Source: UBA7803 sp036381275
Lineage (GTDB): Bacteria; Pseudomonadota; Gammaproteobacteria; Pseudomonadales; Azotimanducaceae
DNA: 64,000 bases
NCBI GenBank assembly: GCA_036381275.1
Contig: DASVDC010000037.1
Span: forward strand, 9,505-73,504
Reading direction: 5' to 3'
The position numbers and the translations under genes are program-made. Shown here piece by piece: positions 36,739 to 46,170 of this stretch. How positions within the stretch are numbered: the first letter of the stretch is position 1; each line of letters opens with the position of its first letter. Below the pieces are notes generated by a model. It worked only from the letters and a program-made list of their open reading frames with translations, was not told the DNA's origin and did not search any database.

Positions 36739-38844
36739 TCACGCCGCACCGTGCTCCTCCAGCAGCGCGAGAAGCCCCGCTTCGTCCAACACGGGTATGC
36801 CCAGCGACTCGGCCTTCGCGAGCTTGCTGCCGGCCCCCGGGCCGGCGACCACCCGGTCGGTGTTCTTCGACACCGAGCCGGCCACCTTCGCGCCGAGCCG
36901 CACGAGCTTCTCCTTCGCCTCCTCCCGGGTCATCGACTCGAGCGTCCCGGTCAGCACCCACGTCTGCCCGGCGAGCGGCAGCGGCCCGGCCGTGCGCGGC
37001 GGCGCGGGCCAGTGCACGCCCTCGGCGAGCAGATCGTCCACCGCGCGGCGCCGCTCCGGATCCTGGAAGTAGCCGTGCACGTGCGCGGCGACCACCGGGC
37101 CGACGTCGGGCACCGCTTCGAGCTCCTCCGGGGAGGCGTCGCGCAGCGCGTCCAGGCTGCCGAAGTGGCTCGCCAGCGCCTGTGCGGTGGCGGTGCCCAC
37201 CTCGCGGATGCCGAGCGCGTAGATGAACCGGGCGAGCGTCGTCTCCTTGCTGCGCTCGAGCGACGCCACCAGCTTTTCCGCCGACTTCTCCCCCATCCGC
37301 TCGAGCCCGGCCAGCGTCTCGGCGTCGAGCCGGAAGAGGTCCGCCGGCAGGCGCACCAGACCGGTCTCGACGAGCTGCTCGATCAGCTTGTCGCCGAGGC
37401 CGTCGATGTCGAGCGCGGCGCGCGAGGCGAAGTGCTTCAGGCCCTCCTTGCGCTGCGCCGGGCAGACCTCGGGGCCCGCCGAGCAGCGCGCCACCGCCTC
37501 GCCCTCGGGGCGCACGATCGGGCTGCCGCAGGACGGACAGCCGTCCGGCAGCTCGACCGGCTTCGCGTCCCGCGGACGCTTCGCGGCGATCACGGCCATC
37601 ACCTGCGGGATCACGTCGCCCGCCCGGCGCACCAGCACCGTGTCGCCGACGTGCAGGTCGAGGCGCGCGACCTCGTCCATGTTGTGCAGCGTCGCGTTGC
37701 TGACCGTGACTCCGCCGACGAACACCGGCTCGAGGCGCGCGACCGGCGTCACCGCGCCGGTGCGGCCGACCTGGAATTCCACCGCCAGCACCCGGGTGGT
37801 GGACTCTTCGGGCGGGTACTTGTACGCGAGCGCCCAGCGGGGGCTCTTGCTCAGCACGCCGAGCCGCTCCTGCGCGGCGAGGTCGTTCACCTTGATCACC
37901 ACGCCGTCGATGTCGTAGCCGAGGCGATGGCGGCGCTCGAGCATCTCGGCGACGTAGGCCTCGACCCCGTCGACGTCCTCGACCAGGCGCGCTTCCGGGT
38001 TCACCCGCAGGCCCCACTCGCGCAGCTTCTCGAGCACCTCGTACTGGGTCTTCGGCCGCCAGTGGTCCTCGACCCGTCCGATGCCGTAGCAGAACAGGCT
38101 GAGCGGCCGCCGGGCGGTGAGCTTCGGATCGAGCTGGCGGAGGCTGCCGGCGGCGCCGTTGCGCGGGTTCACCAGCGTCTTCTCGCCGGCCGCGCGGGCG
38201 GCGGCATTGAACGCCTGGAAGTCCTGCTGCGACATGTAGACCTCGCCGCGCACCTCCAGCACGGTCGGCAGGTCCGACCCGCGCAGCTTCAGCGGCACCG
38301 CGCGCAGCGTGCGGATGTTCGCGGTGACGTCCTCGCCGACCTGGCCGTCGCCGCGGGTCGCGCCGAGGGTCAGGCGTCCGTTTTCGTAGATCAGGGTCAC
38401 CGCCACGCCGTCGATCTTCGGCTCGCAGGTGAGCTCGAGCGGTCCGTCGCTGCCGAGCCGGTTCTTGCAGCGCGCGAGCCAGTCCTCGAGCTCCTCGCGG
38501 GTCGTGCACTTGTTCAGCGACAGCATCGGCACCGCGTGGCGGACCGGCGCGAACTCGCCGAGCGGCTCGGCGCCGATGCGCTGGGTCGGCGAATCGTCGG
38601 TGACCAGCTCCGGATGCTCGGCCTCGAGCGCGACCAGCTCGTCGTACAGCTCGTCGTACTCGGCGTCGGAGATCTCCGGTGCATCGAGCACGTAGTAGAG
38701 GTGGTTGTGGTGGTTGATCAGCTCGCGCAGTTCTTCCGCGCGCCGCCGCGCGGCCGCGGGCACGCGGTCCGGGGTCTCTGGCCGCGGGCCGGCCGGGGTG
38801 ATCTCACCGCCGGCGGCACCGCCGGACTTGCGCTGCCGGGCCAT
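36739..38844 (-). CDS. ligA: NAD-dependent DNA ligase
   Basis: A 701-aa replicative DNA ligase that seals nicks using NAD+. The adenylated Lys is Lys143 in CEPKIDGVAV (KxDG). The N-terminal Ia/NMN-binding helices precede it (HHNHLYYVLDAPEISDAEYD). After the OB fold come a zinc finger (CPSCGSPI, RCSAG, CPAQ), helix-hairpin-helix repeats (FASRAALDIDGLG, IREVGTATAQAL) and a C-terminal BRCT domain (GQTWVLTGTLESMTREE). About 28 N-terminal residues (basic, Gly/Ala/Pro-rich) exceed the E. coli enzyme. Downstream of zipA by 25 bases, as usual in gammaproteobacteria. Confidence 0.97.
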   Translation of the reverse strand: MARQRKSGGAAGGEITPAGPRPETPDRVPAAARRRAEELRELINHHNHLYYVLDAPEISDAEYDELYDELVALEAEHPELVTDDSPTQRIGAEPLGEFAPVRHAVPMLSLNKCTTREELEDWLARCKNRLGSDGPLELTCEPKIDGVAVTLIYENGRLTLGATRGDGQVGEDVTANIRTLRAVPLKLRGSDLPTVLEVRGEVYMSQQDFQAFNAAARAAGEKTLVNPRNGAAGSLRQLDPKLTARRPLSLFCYGIGRVEDHWRPKTQYEVLEKLREWGLRVNPEARLVEDVDGVEAYVAEMLERRHRLGYDIDGVVIKVNDLAAQERLGVLSKSPRWALAYKYPPEESTTRVLAVEFQVGRTGAVTPVARLEPVFVGGVTVSNATLHNMDEVARLDLHVGDTVLVRRAGDVIPQVMAVIAAKRPRDAKPVELPDGCPSCGSPIVRPEGEAVARCSAGPEVCPAQRKEGLKHFASRAALDIDGLGDKLIEQLVETGLVRLPADLFRLDAETLAGLERMGEKSAEKLVASLERSKETTLARFIYALGIREVGTATAQALASHFGSLDALRDASPEELEAVPDVGPVVAAHVHGYFQDPERRRAVDDLLAEGVHWPAPPRTAGPLPLAGQTWVLTGTLESMTREEAKEKLVRLGAKVAGSVSKNTDRVVAGPGAGSKLAKAESLGIPVLDEAGLLALLEEHGAA

Positions 38845-38869
38845 CGCTGCCGTGCCGTCTCACTCGGCC

Positions 38870-39880
38870 TCAGGCACGCATCGACATCCGCCGCCGGCAG
38901 AAGTCGGTGATGCGCTGGCGGTAGTGCTCGACGGTCTGGCCGGTCATCACGCTGCGCTGCTCGTCCTTGACCTCGCCGCCGACCCGCACCGCGACGTCCC
39001 GCGCGGCCTTCAGCATGTCCTCGAACACCTCGAGCGGCTGCTCCGGCCCGGGGAGCTGCATGAAGAAGCAGATGCCCGGCGAGCGGAAGCGCTCGAGATC
39101 GGAGAGATCGAACGTGCCGGGTTCCACGACGTTCGCGACGCTGTAGAGCGTGCCGCGGGTCAGCGGATCGATCCGGTGGAAGATGTTCATCTGGCCGTAG
39201 CGCAGCCCGCGCGCGCGCAGCGCCTCCACCACACCGGGGCCGGTGAACGGCTTGCCCTTCGGCGCCAGCACGTTCAGCACGATCAGCTCTTCCACGGGCC
39301 GCTCCGCCTTGCGCGGCTCGGCGGCCGCCGACGCGCTGCCGCGTTTGCGGCCGGCCCCGCGCGGCTCCGGCAGCGTCACGTCCTTGACCTTGCCGCGGCG
39401 CGGCGCGGCCGGGCCCGCATCGGCGCGCCGCTCCGGGGCGCGGGGCGCGGGCGCGGCGGTACCGGGCGCGGGCTCGTCCGCGGGTTCCGGCGCAGCGGCC
39501 GCGGCCCTTACCGATTCGTCCGTGTGGCCGTGCCGTTCGGCCGTTCCGGGCCGCTCCGGCAGCGGCTCGAGACGCGGCTCGGTCTTGCGCACGTTCGCGC
39601 CGGCCGCGGCGCGACCCGGGCGCGGCTCGATCGCCCCCCGCTCGAGCTCGAGCCGCCCCTGCGCGGGCGCGTCGGCACGGGCAACGATGCGCGCGCCGCC
39701 GTTCGGCAACTCGGCGCGCAGCCGCTTGAGGTCGTCATCGTCGTCGGCGTCGGCGAACTGGGTGACGAGGTCCATCCGCAGCGGATCACGGCGCGCCTTC
39801 CAGGCGATCCAGAGCCCGTGCGCCACGACGGCAACGATCAGCAGGCCCCCGCCGATGAGGATGAAGTCTTTGATGTCCAC
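38870..39880 (-). CDS. zipA: Cell division protein ZipA
   Basis: A 336-aa division protein that tethers FtsZ to the inner membrane. The GTG at 39880 follows GAGGAG. The N-terminal membrane anchor (FILIGGGLLIVAVVAHGLWIAW) starts almost immediately, giving the N-out topology of ZipA. A long Pro/Ala/Arg/Glu-rich linker (residues about 50-195) leads to the C-terminal FtsZ-binding domain (LIVLNVLAPKGKPFTG.., GQMNIFHRID, PGICFFMQLPGPEQPLEVFEDML). It lies between smc and ligA on the same strand, the classic gammaproteobacterial order. Confidence 0.96.
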   Translation of the reverse strand: MDIKDFILIGGGLLIVAVVAHGLWIAWKARRDPLRMDLVTQFADADDDDDLKRLRAELPNGGARIVARADAPAQGRLELERGAIEPRPGRAAAGANVRKTEPRLEPLPERPGTAERHGHTDESVRAAAAAPEPADEPAPGTAAPAPRAPERRADAGPAAPRRGKVKDVTLPEPRGAGRKRGSASAAAEPRKAERPVEELIVLNVLAPKGKPFTGPGVVEALRARGLRYGQMNIFHRIDPLTRGTLYSVANVVEPGTFDLSDLERFRSPGICFFMQLPGPEQPLEVFEDMLKAARDVAVRVGGEVKDEQRSVMTGQTVEHYRQRITDFCRRRMSMRA

Positions 39881-39966
39881 GTTCGGCTCCTCGGCCGCAC
39901 GTTGCGGCCCGACAGCTTCCAGAACTTCAGGAGCGGCGACCTGTTGGAGTCACAGGGCGGAGGCTT

Positions 39967-42900
39967 TCAGCCCGCCATCGCCGCCGCTTCCTCCACGTCG
40001 ACCGAAACCAGCCGGGACACCCCCGGCTCGTGCATCGTCACCCCCATGAGATGGTCGGCCATCTCCATGGTGATCTTGTTGTGGGTGATCACGACGAACT
40101 GCACGTCGGCCGACATTTCCTCAATCAACTCGGCGAAACGCACGACGTTGGTGTCGTCGAGCGGTGCGTCCACCTCGTCCAGCAGGCAAACCGGGCTGGG
40201 ATTCAAGTGGAAGATGGCGAAGATCAGCGCTACCGCCGTCATCGCTTTCTCGCCGCCCGAGAGCAAATGCACGCTCGCGTTTCGCTTACCCGGCGGCCGC
40301 GCCATCAGCGTGACCCCGGTGTCGAGCAGATCCTCCCCTGTCAGTTCCAGATACGCGTGTCCTCCGCCGAAGATTTTCGGGAACAGCTCGCCCAGACGAG
40401 CGTTTACTTTTTCGAATGTGTCCTTGAAACGCAACCGCGTTTCCCGGTCGATCTTGCGAATCGCCGCGAGCAGCGTCTCGAGCGCCTGCTCGAGGTCGTC
40501 GTTCTGCCGGTCGAGGTACTCCTTGCGCTCGGACTGCGACTCGTACTCCTCGATGGCCGCGAGGTTGATCGGGCCGAGGCGCTGGATGCGCCGGTCGACC
40601 GCGGCGAGGGCCTCCGCCGCAGCCTCCTCGGTGGCGTCGGGCGCGAGCGACTGCTGCACGGCCTCGAGGGTGAAACCGGTGGCCTGGATCTGTCCGAGGA
40701 GGTTGCGCTCCTCCACGACCAGCCCCTGGCGGTCGACCCGCGCGGACTCGAGCCGGCCGCGCACCTGCGCGAGCTCGGCTTCCGCCTGGCCGCGGCGCTC
40801 TTCGAGCTCGCGCACCTCCGCATCGAGCGCATCCAGCGTGCGGCGCACCTCGGTCAGCCGCTCCTCCTCCGCGAGCCGCTCACCGAGCTTGCGCTCGAGG
40901 TCGGCCTTCAGCTCCGGCAGCGGCCGGGCGCTGTCCCGGATCCCGGTCTCGAGGCGGCGCTGCTGCTCCTCGAGCTCCTGGCGCTGGCGGAGCAGCCGCG
41001 CGCGGGCGGTCTCGCCCGCCGCGAGCCGCGAGCGCAGGCTGCCGAGCTCGGCGTTCAGGCCGTGGTAGCGGTCGCGGCTCGCGCGCGCCGCGTCGCGGAC
41101 CTCGGCCAGCTCCCGCTCGTGCTCATCCCGGGTCAGGCCGAACGCGTCGCGCTCGGCGGCCAGGGTCTCGCGCCGCTGCTCGGCGACCACCAGCCGCGTG
41201 CGCGCCTCGGTCAGATTGTCGCTCTCCTGGCGGATCTGCGCGTCGATCTCCTCGCGCTCCTGCTCCATGCGCTGGCGGCGCGCGTCGGACTCCTCCATCT
41301 GCACGCGGCGCACGCCGTGATCGGTCTTCAGCTCCGCGAGGCGCCGGTTGAGCTCGTTGATCTCGCCCTGCAGCCGGTCGCGCTCGCGCTCGAGCGTCTC
41401 GACCCGGGCACGGCTCTCGCTGACGCGGCCCTGCAGCGCGCCGAGGTGGCGCTCCGCCTCCTCGACCCGCATGTTCAGCGTCTCGATCTCCTGGGCCCGC
41501 TCGATGATGCCGGACTCGTCCTGCGCGACCCCGAGCACCCGGACCCAGTCCGGCCCGATCCAGACGCCCTGCCGGGTCATGATGCTCTCGTACGGCCGCA
41601 GCCGATGGCGCTGACCGAACGCCACCTCGAGGGTCTCCGCGGCGTAGACGCCGTGCAGCAGCGCGCCGAGCTTCAGGTCGCGGCTGCGTACCAGCGACGC
41701 GAGGCTCGGCAGCTCGCCGTCGTGCTCCGGCTCCACCCGGCCTTCCACCAGGATCACCGAGCCGTCGTCGAGCCGGCCGAGTGCCGGCTCGAAATCGTCG
41801 ATGCGCTCGACCCGCACCGCCTTCAGGTAGTCGCCGAGCACCGCTTCCACGGCCCGCTCCCAGCCCGGCACCACCGCGAGCAGCTCGCCGAGCCGTTCGC
41901 TGCGGTCGAGGTTCTGCTCGGCGAGCCAGCCGTGCGCCTCGCGCTCGCTCTTGCCGAGCGCCGCCTGCTGAACCGCCTCGAGGCTCGCGAGCTCGTGGCG
42001 CAGGGTCTGCACCTCGCCGCGGGCTTCGTCGAGCACCCGCTCGCCGTGCAGGACCTCCTCCCGGGCGGCGGCCAGATCGGCGAGGCACCGGTCGATGTCC
42101 GCCTCGAGCCGGCGGCGCAGCTCCTCCTGGCCGGCGATCTCCTGAGCCAGGCTGTCGACGTGGTCGCTGTCCACCACCGGCACGTTCAGCGCGTCCTCGT
42201 CGAGCCGCTCACGGCGCGCGCGCAGGCGCTGCAGAAGCTGCTCGAGATGATCCACCCGCGAGGCCTGGACCTCGGCGTCGCGCTCGTGCTCGGCGACCCG
42301 CCGGTTCAGCGCTTCCCACTGCGCCTGCCACTCGCGGTGGCCCGCTTCCAGCGCGGTCAGGCGCTCCTGGCAGGCGGCGTCTTCCTCGGCGGCGACCTCG
42401 ACCTCGGGCACGAGGCCGTCGATGCGCGCGCGCAGCTCGGCGATCTCCGCTTCGTCCATGCCGAGCTGCCGGACCGTCTCCTCGGCCCGCTGTGCGACGC
42501 CGGACAGGTCGAGCTCGAGCTGCTTGACCCGCTGCTGGCTGAACTGGATGGCCTCTTCGATCCGCGCGATGTCGGCGCCGATCTGGTAGTAGCGCCCTTG
42601 CACGCGGTTGAATTCTTCCGAGGTGTCGGCGTGGCGGTTACGGCGCCGCTCGATCTCGGTGTCGATGTGGGAGAGCCCGGCCGCCGCCTTCTCGAGCGCC
42701 ACCTCGAGCTCGCGGATCTCGCGCTGGCGCGCTTCGAGCACCTTGTGCAGATTCAGGTAGCGCAGCGTGTACAGCTCGGCGGTGAGCCGGCGCTCTTCCT
42801 CCTTCAGCTCCTTGTACCGCTCGGCCGCCTTGGCCTGGCGCTGCAGCCGGTCGAGCTGCCGGCCGAGCTCCTCGCGCAGGTCGCGCAGCCGTTCGAGGTT

Positions 42901-43467
42901 CTCGCGGGTGTGGCGGATGCGGTTCTCGGTCTCGCGGCGGCGCTCCTTGTACTTCGAGATGCCGGCCGCTTCCTCGAGGTAGACGCGCAAATCCTCGGGC
43001 TTGGCTTCGACGAGCTGGCTGATCATGCCCTGCTCGATGATCGAGTAGCTGCGCGGGCCGAAGCCGGTGCCGAGGAAGATGTCCATGATGTCCCGGCGCC
43101 GGCAGCGGTTGCCGTTCAGGAAGTAGTTCGACTGCGCGTCGCGGGTGACCTGGCGGCGGATCGAGATCTCGGAGTAGGCGGCGTACTCGCCGCCGATGCG
43201 GCCGTCGCTGTTGTCGAAGACCAGCTCGATGCTCGCCTGGGCGGTGGGCTTGCGGGTGTTCGAGCCGTTGAAGATGACGTCGGTGATGTTCTCGCCGCGG
43301 AGCTGCTTCGCGGAGCTCTCGCCCATCACCCAGCGAACCGCATCGATGATGTTGGATTTGCCGCAACCGTTCGGCCCGACGACCGCGCAGCGGTTGCCAG
43401 GGAGGGTGACGGTGGTCGGATCGACGAAGGATTTGAAACCGGCGAGTTTGATCTGCTTCAGACGCAT
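39967..43467 (-). CDS. smc: Chromosome segregation protein SMC
   Basis: A 1166-aa SMC ATPase. The N-terminal head has Walker A VGPNGCGKSNIIDAV (about residue 30) and EDLRVYLEEAAGISKYKER. Two long coiled coils flank a hinge around residues 510-660 (VVPGWERAVEAVLGDYL..GVWIGPDWV). The C-terminal head carries the signature LLSGGEKAMTAVALIFAI and Walker B CLLDEVDAPLDD. It forms the condensin core that compacts and segregates chromosomes. Partners ScpA/ScpB are not in the window. A GntR-type regulator gene lies 92 bases upstream and zipA 86 bases downstream. Confidence 0.97.
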   Translation of the reverse strand: MRLKQIKLAGFKSFVDPTTVTLPGNRCAVVGPNGCGKSNIIDAVRWVMGESSAKQLRGENITDVIFNGSNTRKPTAQASIELVFDNSDGRIGGEYAAYSEISIRRQVTRDAQSNYFLNGNRCRRRDIMDIFLGTGFGPRSYSIIEQGMISQLVEAKPEDLRVYLEEAAGISKYKERRRETENRIRHTRENLERLRDLREELGRQLDRLQRQAKAAERYKELKEEERRLTAELYTLRYLNLHKVLEARQREIRELEVALEKAAAGLSHIDTEIERRRNRHADTSEEFNRVQGRYYQIGADIARIEEAIQFSQQRVKQLELDLSGVAQRAEETVRQLGMDEAEIAELRARIDGLVPEVEVAAEEDAACQERLTALEAGHREWQAQWEALNRRVAEHERDAEVQASRVDHLEQLLQRLRARRERLDEDALNVPVVDSDHVDSLAQEIAGQEELRRRLEADIDRCLADLAAAREEVLHGERVLDEARGEVQTLRHELASLEAVQQAALGKSEREAHGWLAEQNLDRSERLGELLAVVPGWERAVEAVLGDYLKAVRVERIDDFEPALGRLDDGSVILVEGRVEPEHDGELPSLASLVRSRDLKLGALLHGVYAAETLEVAFGQRHRLRPYESIMTRQGVWIGPDWVRVLGVAQDESGIIERAQEIETLNMRVEEAERHLGALQGRVSESRARVETLERERDRLQGEINELNRRLAELKTDHGVRRVQMEESDARRQRMEQEREEIDAQIRQESDNLTEARTRLVVAEQRRETLAAERDAFGLTRDEHERELAEVRDAARASRDRYHGLNAELGSLRSRLAAGETARARLLRQRQELEEQQRRLETGIRDSARPLPELKADLERKLGERLAEEERLTEVRRTLDALDAEVRELEERRGQAEAELAQVRGRLESARVDRQGLVVEERNLLGQIQATGFTLEAVQQSLAPDATEEAAAEALAAVDRRIQRLGPINLAAIEEYESQSERKEYLDRQNDDLEQALETLLAAIRKIDRETRLRFKDTFEKVNARLGELFPKIFGGGHAYLELTGEDLLDTGVTLMARPPGKRNASVHLLSGGEKAMTAVALIFAIFHLNPSPVCLLDEVDAPLDDTNVVRFAELIEEMSADVQFVVITHNKITMEMADHLMGVTMHEPGVSRLVSVDVEEAAAMAG

Positions 43468-43559
43468 TCGTCCGGACGTGCACCCAATCCCTGCAAAGGC
43501 GCCAGTCTAAACAAACGCAGGCCGCGTGTCCCGCAATTGTTCGACGTGCGCCGCGCCGC

Positions 43560-44291
43560 TCAGGCGTCCATCGACTTGGCGGCGCCGCTCCGTTCGCTCC
43601 ACGCGCGGCGCGGGCCGGCGGCGCCGTTCGCGGTCGGCTGCTGGTCGCGCAGCGACGCCAGCGCGAGCTTGCGCTCGCGGCCGTTGAACGCGTGCACGAG
43701 CTGGCTGACCTGCTCGGTGTCGCCCTCCGCGACCGCCTTCAGCAGCGAGCGGTGATAGCGCAGGTTGTCGCGCAGGTCGTAGTCCGGGTGCGCGGCCGCC
43801 AGGTAGGTGAGGCGCAGCCCCGCGGGGATCAGGCCCTTCAGCACCGAGACGAGGTAGAAGTTGTTGATCTGCTGGAAGCCCGCACGGGCGAACGCACGGC
43901 GCGCGTCCAGCACGCCGTCGATGGACCCCGCCTGCACCGCGGCGGCGAGATCCCGAATGGTGGCTTCGAACGGCTCGAGGTCGAGATTCCGCTTCTGGGC
44001 CAGCTTGCCGTAGAAGGACGACTGCAGATCGGTGACCAGCTCGGAACAGTTGGTCAGCTCCTCCGCCTCCAGCGAGCTCACCATCGCGCCGCGCCGCGGC
44101 AGGATCTCGACCAGGTAGCGCCGCTCGAGGATCAGCAGCGCCTCGCGCACGGAACCGCGGGAGACGCCGAGCTCGGAGGCGACTTTCAGCTCCTGGATTC
44201 GGGCTCGGGGCCGCAAGCGTCCGGAGATGATCTCGCTGCCCAGGTGATCGGCGATGCGTTCGGTGAGACTGGCGGCCGGTTCGAATTGCAT
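43560..44291 (-). CDS. GntR-family transcriptional regulator (FadR/FCD type)
   Basis: A 243-aa regulator. The N-terminal winged helix (SLTERIADHLGSEIISGRLRPRARIQELKVASELGVSRGSVREALLILE) is typical of GntR proteins. The helical C-terminal effector domain (FYGKLAQKRNLDLEPFEATIRDL..HRSLLKAVAEGD) fits the FCD class, which usually binds organic acids and often a metal. The ligand is unknown. It is encoded 92 bases upstream of smc on the same strand; I recall a GntR-family gene in this position in pseudomonads. The tail after residue 215 is basic and low-complexity. Confidence 0.9.
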   Translation of the reverse strand: MQFEPAASLTERIADHLGSEIISGRLRPRARIQELKVASELGVSRGSVREALLILERRYLVEILPRRGAMVSSLEAEELTNCSELVTDLQSSFYGKLAQKRNLDLEPFEATIRDLAAAVQAGSIDGVLDARRAFARAGFQQINNFYLVSVLKGLIPAGLRLTYLAAAHPDYDLRDNLRYHRSLLKAVAEGDTEQVSQLVHAFNGRERKLALASLRDQQPTANGAAGPRRAWSERSGAAKSMDA

Positions 44292-44467
44292 GGCGAGGAG
44301 CTCTCAACCCTACCCACGGGGGTTCGACTTGGCGCCTTGCTTCAGGTTCCCTGGCGGTGGTGTCTGGAGGTTCCTGGGTGGGGGTGTCGGCGGCCGGTGG
44401 AAGCGGGTGCACGGCGCACGGGCTGGCCCTCCGGGCGAGCTTCGTTCGCCTCAGGCGTCGCGCAGCG

Positions 44468-44493
44468 CTGTGGGAGCGGCCTCCGGCCGCGAA
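44468..44493 (+). repeat. REP element (type A), single copy
   Basis: CTGTGGGAGCGGCCTCCGGC followed by CGCGAA matches the copies at 349 and 26428 exactly. It ends 8 bases beyond the ccmI stop, in the gap before the GntR gene. Confidence 0.85.
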
Positions 44494-44500
44494 TGGCGAG

Positions 44501-45700
44501 TCAGGTGCCGGTGGATTCTATCGGAGCCAGGGTGGCGGTGAGGGTGACGGGGGTGTCGAGGGTGGAGGGGTTCAGGGTTTGGGAGCGCCATTCCCAGTCG
44601 CCGGGGGTGGCGGTGGGGGTGCCGTCGCGGGAGAGGCGGACGACGACCTCGATGGATTCGGCGGCGGAGAGCTCGAGGCCCGCCATGGTGACGGTGTCGT
44701 CGAGGCGGACGGACGTGGGCAGCGTGGCGGCGGGGCGGCGGACGACGGCGTAGGGCATGCCGCCCCCGGGGGGGCGGGCGATCACGAACAGCACGCCGCG
44801 GCTCGGCGCGTTCGCGGGCGCGGTGATGTTCACGTCGATGGTGGGCACGAGCGTACCGAGGCGTTCGCGGGCCTGGGCGAGCCCGCCTTCCAGCACGGCG
44901 CGCTGGGCCGGCGGCAGCGGGTTCGCGAGCGCGCGGTTCAGGTGCTCGACCGCCTGGCGGTAGTCGCCGCGGCGGTAGGCTTCGATCGCGAACATCTCGA
45001 GCACCAGCGGATGGTTCGGCCGCGCCTCGAGCACGCTCTGCGCGAGCCGCATCGACTGCTCGTCCAGCGTGCCGCCGGCGGCCAGGTAGCGCGATTGCAG
45101 CCAGTACAGCGCGACGTTCGGGTCCGGGCCCAGGTGGCGGTGCGCCTCGGCGAACGCGGCCGCGGCGCCGGCGAAGTCGGTGAGCTGCAGCCGGGTGACG
45201 CCGAGCAGGTACCAGCTCTCCCCGTCCTCCGGCACGCGCTCGACCCGGCGCGCGAGCCGCGCGCGCCATTGCTCGAGCTCGCTGCGGTCGGCCTCGGGGT
45301 CGAGGTCCAGCACCCGCGCGGCCCCGGCGAGCTCGAGGGCCGCCGGCTCGCCGACGCTCTGGTAGACGATCAGCGCGGTCACCGGCAGCAGCAGCGCGAG
45401 CGCCCAGACCACGGTTCGCACCGCACCGCCGGCGCCGGCCTCGGCGACGGTGCGCTCGTCGTCGGGGAGCTCCGCGAGCAGCGTGGCGCCGAGCTCGTCC
45501 ACCACCTGCTGGCGCGTCTCGGCGTCGAGCTGCCCGGCCTCCGCCTCGGCCTCCAGCTCCGCCAGCCGGTCGCGGTAGAGCGCCCGCATCTCCGCGACGC
45601 GGCCGGCCCGGCGCGCCCGGGCGCCGCGGCCCCCGAGCAGCGGCCACACCACGAACGCCAGCGCCAGGATCAACAGCGCCGCAGCGGCCGGCCAGAACAT
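44501..45700 (-). CDS. ccmI: Cytochrome c maturation protein CcmI (TPR chaperone)
   Basis: A 399-aa apocytochrome c chaperone. Its ATG at 45700 overlaps the ccmH stop (ATGA). An N-terminal membrane helix (FWPAAAALLILALAFVVWPLL) and a leucine-zipper-like loop (MRALYRDRLAELEAEAEAG) precede a second helix (VVWALALLLPVTALIVYQS). TPR repeats follow (ESWYLLGVTRLQLTDFAGAAAAFAEAH.., FAIEAYRRGDYRQAVEHLNRAL). The C-terminal beta domain with IDVNITAPANAPSRGVLFVIARP matches the CycH-type periplasmic domain. It presents apocytochrome to the CcmF/H lyase and is last in the ccm operon. Confidence 0.94.
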   Translation of the reverse strand: MFWPAAAALLILALAFVVWPLLGGRGARARRAGRVAEMRALYRDRLAELEAEAEAGQLDAETRQQVVDELGATLLAELPDDERTVAEAGAGGAVRTVVWALALLLPVTALIVYQSVGEPAALELAGAARVLDLDPEADRSELEQWRARLARRVERVPEDGESWYLLGVTRLQLTDFAGAAAAFAEAHRHLGPDPNVALYWLQSRYLAAGGTLDEQSMRLAQSVLEARPNHPLVLEMFAIEAYRRGDYRQAVEHLNRALANPLPPAQRAVLEGGLAQARERLGTLVPTIDVNITAPANAPSRGVLFVIARPPGGGMPYAVVRRPAATLPTSVRLDDTVTMAGLELSAAESIEVVVRLSRDGTPTATPGDWEWRSQTLNPSTLDTPVTLTATLAPIESTGT

Positions 45701-46170
45701 CAGTCGCGATCCAGGATCGCGCGCAGCCGCGCCGTTTCGTCGTCGCTGAGCGGCGCCGCCGGCGGCCGGCGCAACATGCGCCAGACCACCAGCACGCCGA
45801 TCAGCAGGAACAGCGGCGGGCCGAACCACAGGAGCCACGTGGCCGGCCGCAGCGGCGGGTCGTAGAGCACGAAGTCGCCGTACCGCGCCTGCAGGTAGTC
45901 GAGCACCTCCGCGTCGCTCATCCCGTCTTCCGTGATCAGCCGGTGCACGGTGCGGCGCAGGTCCGCGGCGATCGGCGCATCGGATCCGGCCAGGTTGGTG
46001 TTCAGGCACTTGGGGCAGCGCAGCTCGGCGATCAGCGCGCGGTAGCGGGCTTCCTGCTCGGCGCTGTCGAACTCGTACAGATCCACGGGGCTCGCGGCGT
46101 GGACGAACGCCGCGAAGACCAGCGCGAACGCGGCGAGTACCACGGCGGAAAGCGGGACGCCGTCAGCCAT
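45700..46170 (-). CDS. ccmH: Cytochrome c maturation protein CcmH
   Basis: A 156-aa membrane-anchored heme-lyase subunit. A signal peptide precedes the periplasmic redox motif LRCPKCLN (CxxC), which reduces apocytochrome heme-binding Cys. The segment DLRRTVHRLITEDGMSDAEVLDYLQARYGDFVLYDPP is the family hallmark, and a C-terminal helix (WLLWFGPPLFLLIGVLVVW) anchors it. The start overlaps the end of ccmG by 8 bases and the stop overlaps ccmI by 4, so expression is coupled. Confidence 0.95.
   Translation of the reverse strand: MADGVPLSAVVLAAFALVFAAFVHAASPVDLYEFDSAEQEARYRALIAELRCPKCLNTNLAGSDAPIAADLRRTVHRLITEDGMSDAEVLDYLQARYGDFVLYDPPLRPATWLLWFGPPLFLLIGVLVVWRMLRRPPAAPLSDDETARLRAILDRD

Noticed and set aside
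36666..36749. An N-terminal extension of the transglycosylase lipoprotein through the REP pair
   Set aside because: It would bury the lipoprotein signal behind REP-encoded residues and overlap the ligA stop.
40030..43755. A 1241-codon open frame opposite smc
   Set aside because: It mirrors smc codons on the other strand; the product has no recognisable domain, while smc is unambiguous.
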